Of a stretch of DNA of 7,623 bases, positions 6,470-7,623 are shown one piece after another. The stretch is from Puniceispirillum sp965657105 (GTDB taxonomy: Bacteria; Pseudomonadota; Alphaproteobacteria; Puniceispirillales; Puniceispirillaceae). The DNA is taken from NCBI RefSeq assembly GCF_965657105.1, contig NZ_CBFHNB010000077.1:1-7623 (forward strand), in the 5' to 3' direction. Position numbers and translations under genes: made by a program. Numbering within the stretch: position 1 is the first letter of the stretch; every line of letters starts with the position of its first letter. The notes beneath the pieces were generated by a model. That model made no database searches. It was not told where the DNA came from and worked only from the letters and a program-made list of their open reading frames with translations.

Positions 6470-7309
6470 TTAATCCAGAGCCCCGATAAACCGCCCAATC
6501 AACTCAAGCTGACAATCAAGCATATGGCGCCCATAATGCGTAGGCAGACCTTTATCTTCGGCCAGAGCCAGCCATGCTGTGCGGGCTGGCACCATTATGA
6601 TATCGGCAATCAGGGTATCGGGGCGAACGGTATCCAGCGCTAAAGGCAAAGCATCACCTGTATGCAGACCAAGCGAGGTTGTGTTTATTATGACATCTAC
6701 ATCACTTGCAACGTCTATTGCCGTATCAGCCATATCATCCAGCACATATGCCTGCGTGTAACCTGCTCCATCGCGTATCGCATCGACAAGATCCTGCGCT
6801 TTTTCGCGGGTACGGTTGGCAATCGCTATGGTTCCCACATCCGCCTGACACAGCGCCACCGCAATCGCCCGTGCGGCACCACCAGCCCCCAGCATCAAAA
6901 CACGCTTTCCTGCTATGTCATGTCCCTTTAGCGCCAGGCCAGCAACAAAACCGGCGCCATCGAAAATATCACCATAAAGGCGACCATCATCACCAAATCG
7001 TACGGCATTTACCGCGCCACACACACGGGCAGCTTCGCCCAGTTCGTCGCACATTTGCGCAATCGGTACTTTGTGAGGAATGGTGATGGTAAGGCCGCCA
7101 AAATTATCCATCGCCCGCAATCCATCCATGACAGTGGCCAGCGACTCTGGCGTTGCATCAATCGGAATCATCAGATGATCGCGTTGTTCGGCAACAAAAC
7201 GCTCGTTAAATACCATTGGTGCGCGCACATGCGCTGATGGATGCGCAATCACGCCAAAAAGCTTTGTTGTGCCGGTGATGAGCGGTACGGCAGGTGTTTG
7301 ATCAGTCAT
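6470..7309 (-). CDS. Shikimate dehydrogenase family protein (AroE-like, divergent substrate loop)
   Basis: A 279-aa NAD(P)-dependent oxidoreductase of the shikimate/quinate dehydrogenase family. Canonical AroE reduces 3-dehydroshikimate to shikimate in aromatic amino acid synthesis. Conserved features: catalytic Lys80 in LTITIPHK, Asn101 in GAVNAVR, Asp117 in the IFDGAG counterpart of the usual NTDG, Rossmann loop GAGGAARAIA (141-150), the NRT at 165-167 associated with NADP use, and NTTSLG (209-214). Odd: the N-terminal substrate motif, normally SHSLSP with two shikimate-binding serines, here reads AHVRAP (26-31), so both serines are lost. The C-terminal segment HYGRHMLDCQLEL also departs from AroE. 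It may therefore be a paralogue with another substrate rather than the pathway enzyme. The start is the ATG at 7309; no clear SD precedes it. It lies 115 bp upstream of gcrA on the same strand. Confidence 0.88.
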   Translation of the reverse strand: MTDQTPAVPLITGTTKLFGVIAHPSAHVRAPMVFNERFVAEQRDHLMIPIDATPESLATVMDGLRAMDNFGGLTITIPHKVPIAQMCDELGEAARVCGAVNAVRFGDDGRLYGDIFDGAGFVAGLALKGHDIAGKRVLMLGAGGAARAIAVALCQADVGTIAIANRTREKAQDLVDAIRDGAGYTQAYVLDDMADTAIDVASDVDVIINTTSLGLHTGDALPLALDTVRPDTLIADIIMVPARTAWLALAEDKGLPTHYGRHMLDCQLELIGRFIGALD

Positions 7310-7321
7310 GACAGTAACCCG

Positions 7322-7349
7322 ATTGTAAAAAGCCCATCATCATACCCAA
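7322..7349 (-). promoter_or_regulatory. Weak candidate promoter for the AroE-like gene
   Basis: On the minus strand TTGGGT (7349-7344), 16 bp, then TACAAT (7327-7322; 5 of 6 to TATAAT). The -10 ends only 12 nt before the ATG, so the transcript would have almost no leader. That would fit the lack of an SD. The -35 matches consensus at only 3 of 6 positions. Confidence 0.25.
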
Positions 7350-7359
7350 GCCAGCACCC

Positions 7360-7377
7360 TTTATCCACTCTGATAAA
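7360..7377. promoter_or_regulatory. TTTATC/GATAAA dyad with a DnaA-box-like 9-mer
   Basis: TTTATC (7360-7365) and GATAAA (7372-7377) are inverted repeats with a 6-nt spacer. Within the dyad, TTATCCACT at 7361-7369 matches the DnaA box TTATCCACA at 8 of 9 positions. There is only one such box and no AT-rich unwinding region beside it, so it is not evidence of an origin. Confidence 0.35.
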
Positions 7378-7398
7378 TTCATGTGCGCACATAAATTC
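7373..7398. repeat. Direct repeat ATAAATTC flanking a 12-bp palindrome
   Basis: ATAAATTC occurs at 7373-7380 and again at 7391-7398, 18 bp apart start to start. The perfect palindrome ATGTGCGCACAT occupies 7381-7392 and overlaps the second copy by two bases. The combination lies upstream of both divergent genes and resembles a regulator-binding site. No known regulator can be assigned from the sequence. Confidence 0.4.
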
Positions 7399-7517
7399 GC
7401 CACAAGATTTACGAGAAATTGTCACAGCCGCGCCCTTTTTGCGCCGCTATTACCGCCTAAATCTTGACTTGTCATCGGTGTTGGCCCGTCGTCACCCACT
7501 ACAGGTTGACCCGATGG

Positions 7518-7563
7518 CACCTAACAACCCGAAGATACCTAACAGCCCGAAGACACCTAACAG
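7518..7563. repeat. 18-bp tandem repeat, about 2.6 copies
   Basis: Copy 1 is 7518-7535 (begins CACCTAACAACC), copy 2 is 7536-7553 (TACCTAACAGCC) and a partial third copy is 7554-7563 (CACCTAACAG). Copies 1 and 2 share 16 of 18 bases, and both end CCCGAAGA. The array ends about 26 bp before the ATG at 7590, so it probably sits in that gene's promoter or leader. The unit is a multiple of three, but no convincing reading frame passes through it. Confidence 0.7.
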
Positions 7564-7589
7564 ATTAAACAATATTGACAGGACATATT

Positions 7590-7623
7590 ATGAAAAATCT
7601 AAAGCTCCCTATTATTCTTGGCG
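7590..7623 (+). CDS. Start of an unidentified gene, truncated by the window end
   Basis: Only the first 11 codons are present, reading MKNLKLPIILG. The start is supported by AGGA at 7580-7583 with 6 nt spacing to the ATG. Two lysines followed by a hydrophobic run would suit the beginning of a signal peptide or an N-terminal membrane anchor, as in many exported or inner-membrane proteins. Eleven residues are too few to name a family. It is divergent from the AroE-like gene and preceded by the 18-bp tandem repeat. Confidence 0.55.
   Translation, partial: MKNLKLPIILG

Larger units (their letters stand above)
7310..7589. other. Divergent intergenic region, 280 bp
   Basis: This stretch separates the AroE-like gene (minus) from a plus-strand gene starting at 7590. 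I see no tRNA or convincing coding region. It holds a weak promoter candidate for the AroE-like gene, a TTTATC/GATAAA dyad overlapping a DnaA-box-like 9-mer, a 12-bp palindrome between direct repeats, and an 18-bp tandem repeat. I found no well-spaced sigma70 hexamer pair for the plus-strand gene. Confidence 0.6.

Noticed and set aside
7361..7369. DnaA-box-like sequence as part of a replication origin
   Set aside because: There is a single 8-of-9 box, no box array and no AT-rich unwinding element. The neighbouring AroE-like gene is not the canonical aroE found near some alphaproteobacterial origins.
7425..7447. GC-rich stretch around a T-run resembling a terminator
   Set aside because: The flanking GC blocks are only partly complementary (about 4 bp) and the T-run would be in the loop rather than after a stem.
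7464..7568. Short plus-strand frame from TTG 7464 running through the 18-bp repeat to TAA 7566
   Set aside because: It has no ribosome binding site, a TTG start and a composition dominated by Arg, Thr and His. It looks like a chance frame through repeat DNA.
7575..7580. TTGACA as a -35 for the gene at 7590
   Set aside because: It lies only 9 nt before the start codon, so any promoter using it would initiate inside the gene.

Overview
This window looks like ordinary chromosome from an alphaproteobacterium. The strongest taxonomic marker is GcrA, a cell-cycle transcription factor known only from Alphaproteobacteria. The ParE segment fits the same group. Base composition is moderate rather than GC-rich, which would suit a free-living, possibly marine lineage such as SAR116-like or Rhodospirillales-like bacteria; that placement is inference. 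No mobile element, CRISPR array, rRNA or tRNA is visible, and nothing suggests recent gene transfer.

Layout: (1) 1-1062 (+), the C-terminal half of parE (topoisomerase IV subunit B). (2) 1059-1784 (-), an alpha/beta hydrolase whose stop codon shares the TTAA at 1059-1062 with the parE stop. (3) 1785-1913, a divergent intergenic region with a plausible sigma70 promoter, a 7-2-7 dyad and a ribosome binding site that selects a TTG start. (4) 1914-3308 (+), a DEAD-box RNA helicase of the RhlE type with a lysine-rich tail. (5) 3332-5947 (-), full-length aminopeptidase N (pepN), convergent with the helicase. (6) 5950-6354 (-), gcrA, immediately upstream of pepN with a 2-nt gap, so the two are probably one operon. 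(7) 6355-6469, a gcrA leader and promoter whose -35 hexamer directly abuts an 8-bp inverted repeat. (8) 6470-7309 (-), a divergent member of the shikimate dehydrogenase family in which the usual Ser-x-Ser substrate motif is replaced. (9) 7310-7589, a 280-bp intergenic region with dyads, a DnaA-box-like 9-mer and an 18-bp tandem repeat. (10) 7590 to the end (+), the first 11 codons of an unidentified gene.

The genes are mostly housekeeping: chromosome decatenation (ParE), RNA remodelling (RhlE), peptide turnover (PepN), cell-cycle transcription (GcrA) and a shikimate-family oxidoreductase. The only strong functional coupling is gcrA-pepN. I found no clear new multi-gene system. The points most worth a second look are the dyad next to the gcrA promoter, the gcrA-pepN coupling, the altered active site of the AroE-like protein, the rhlE leader architecture, and the repeats and palindromes in the last intergenic region.
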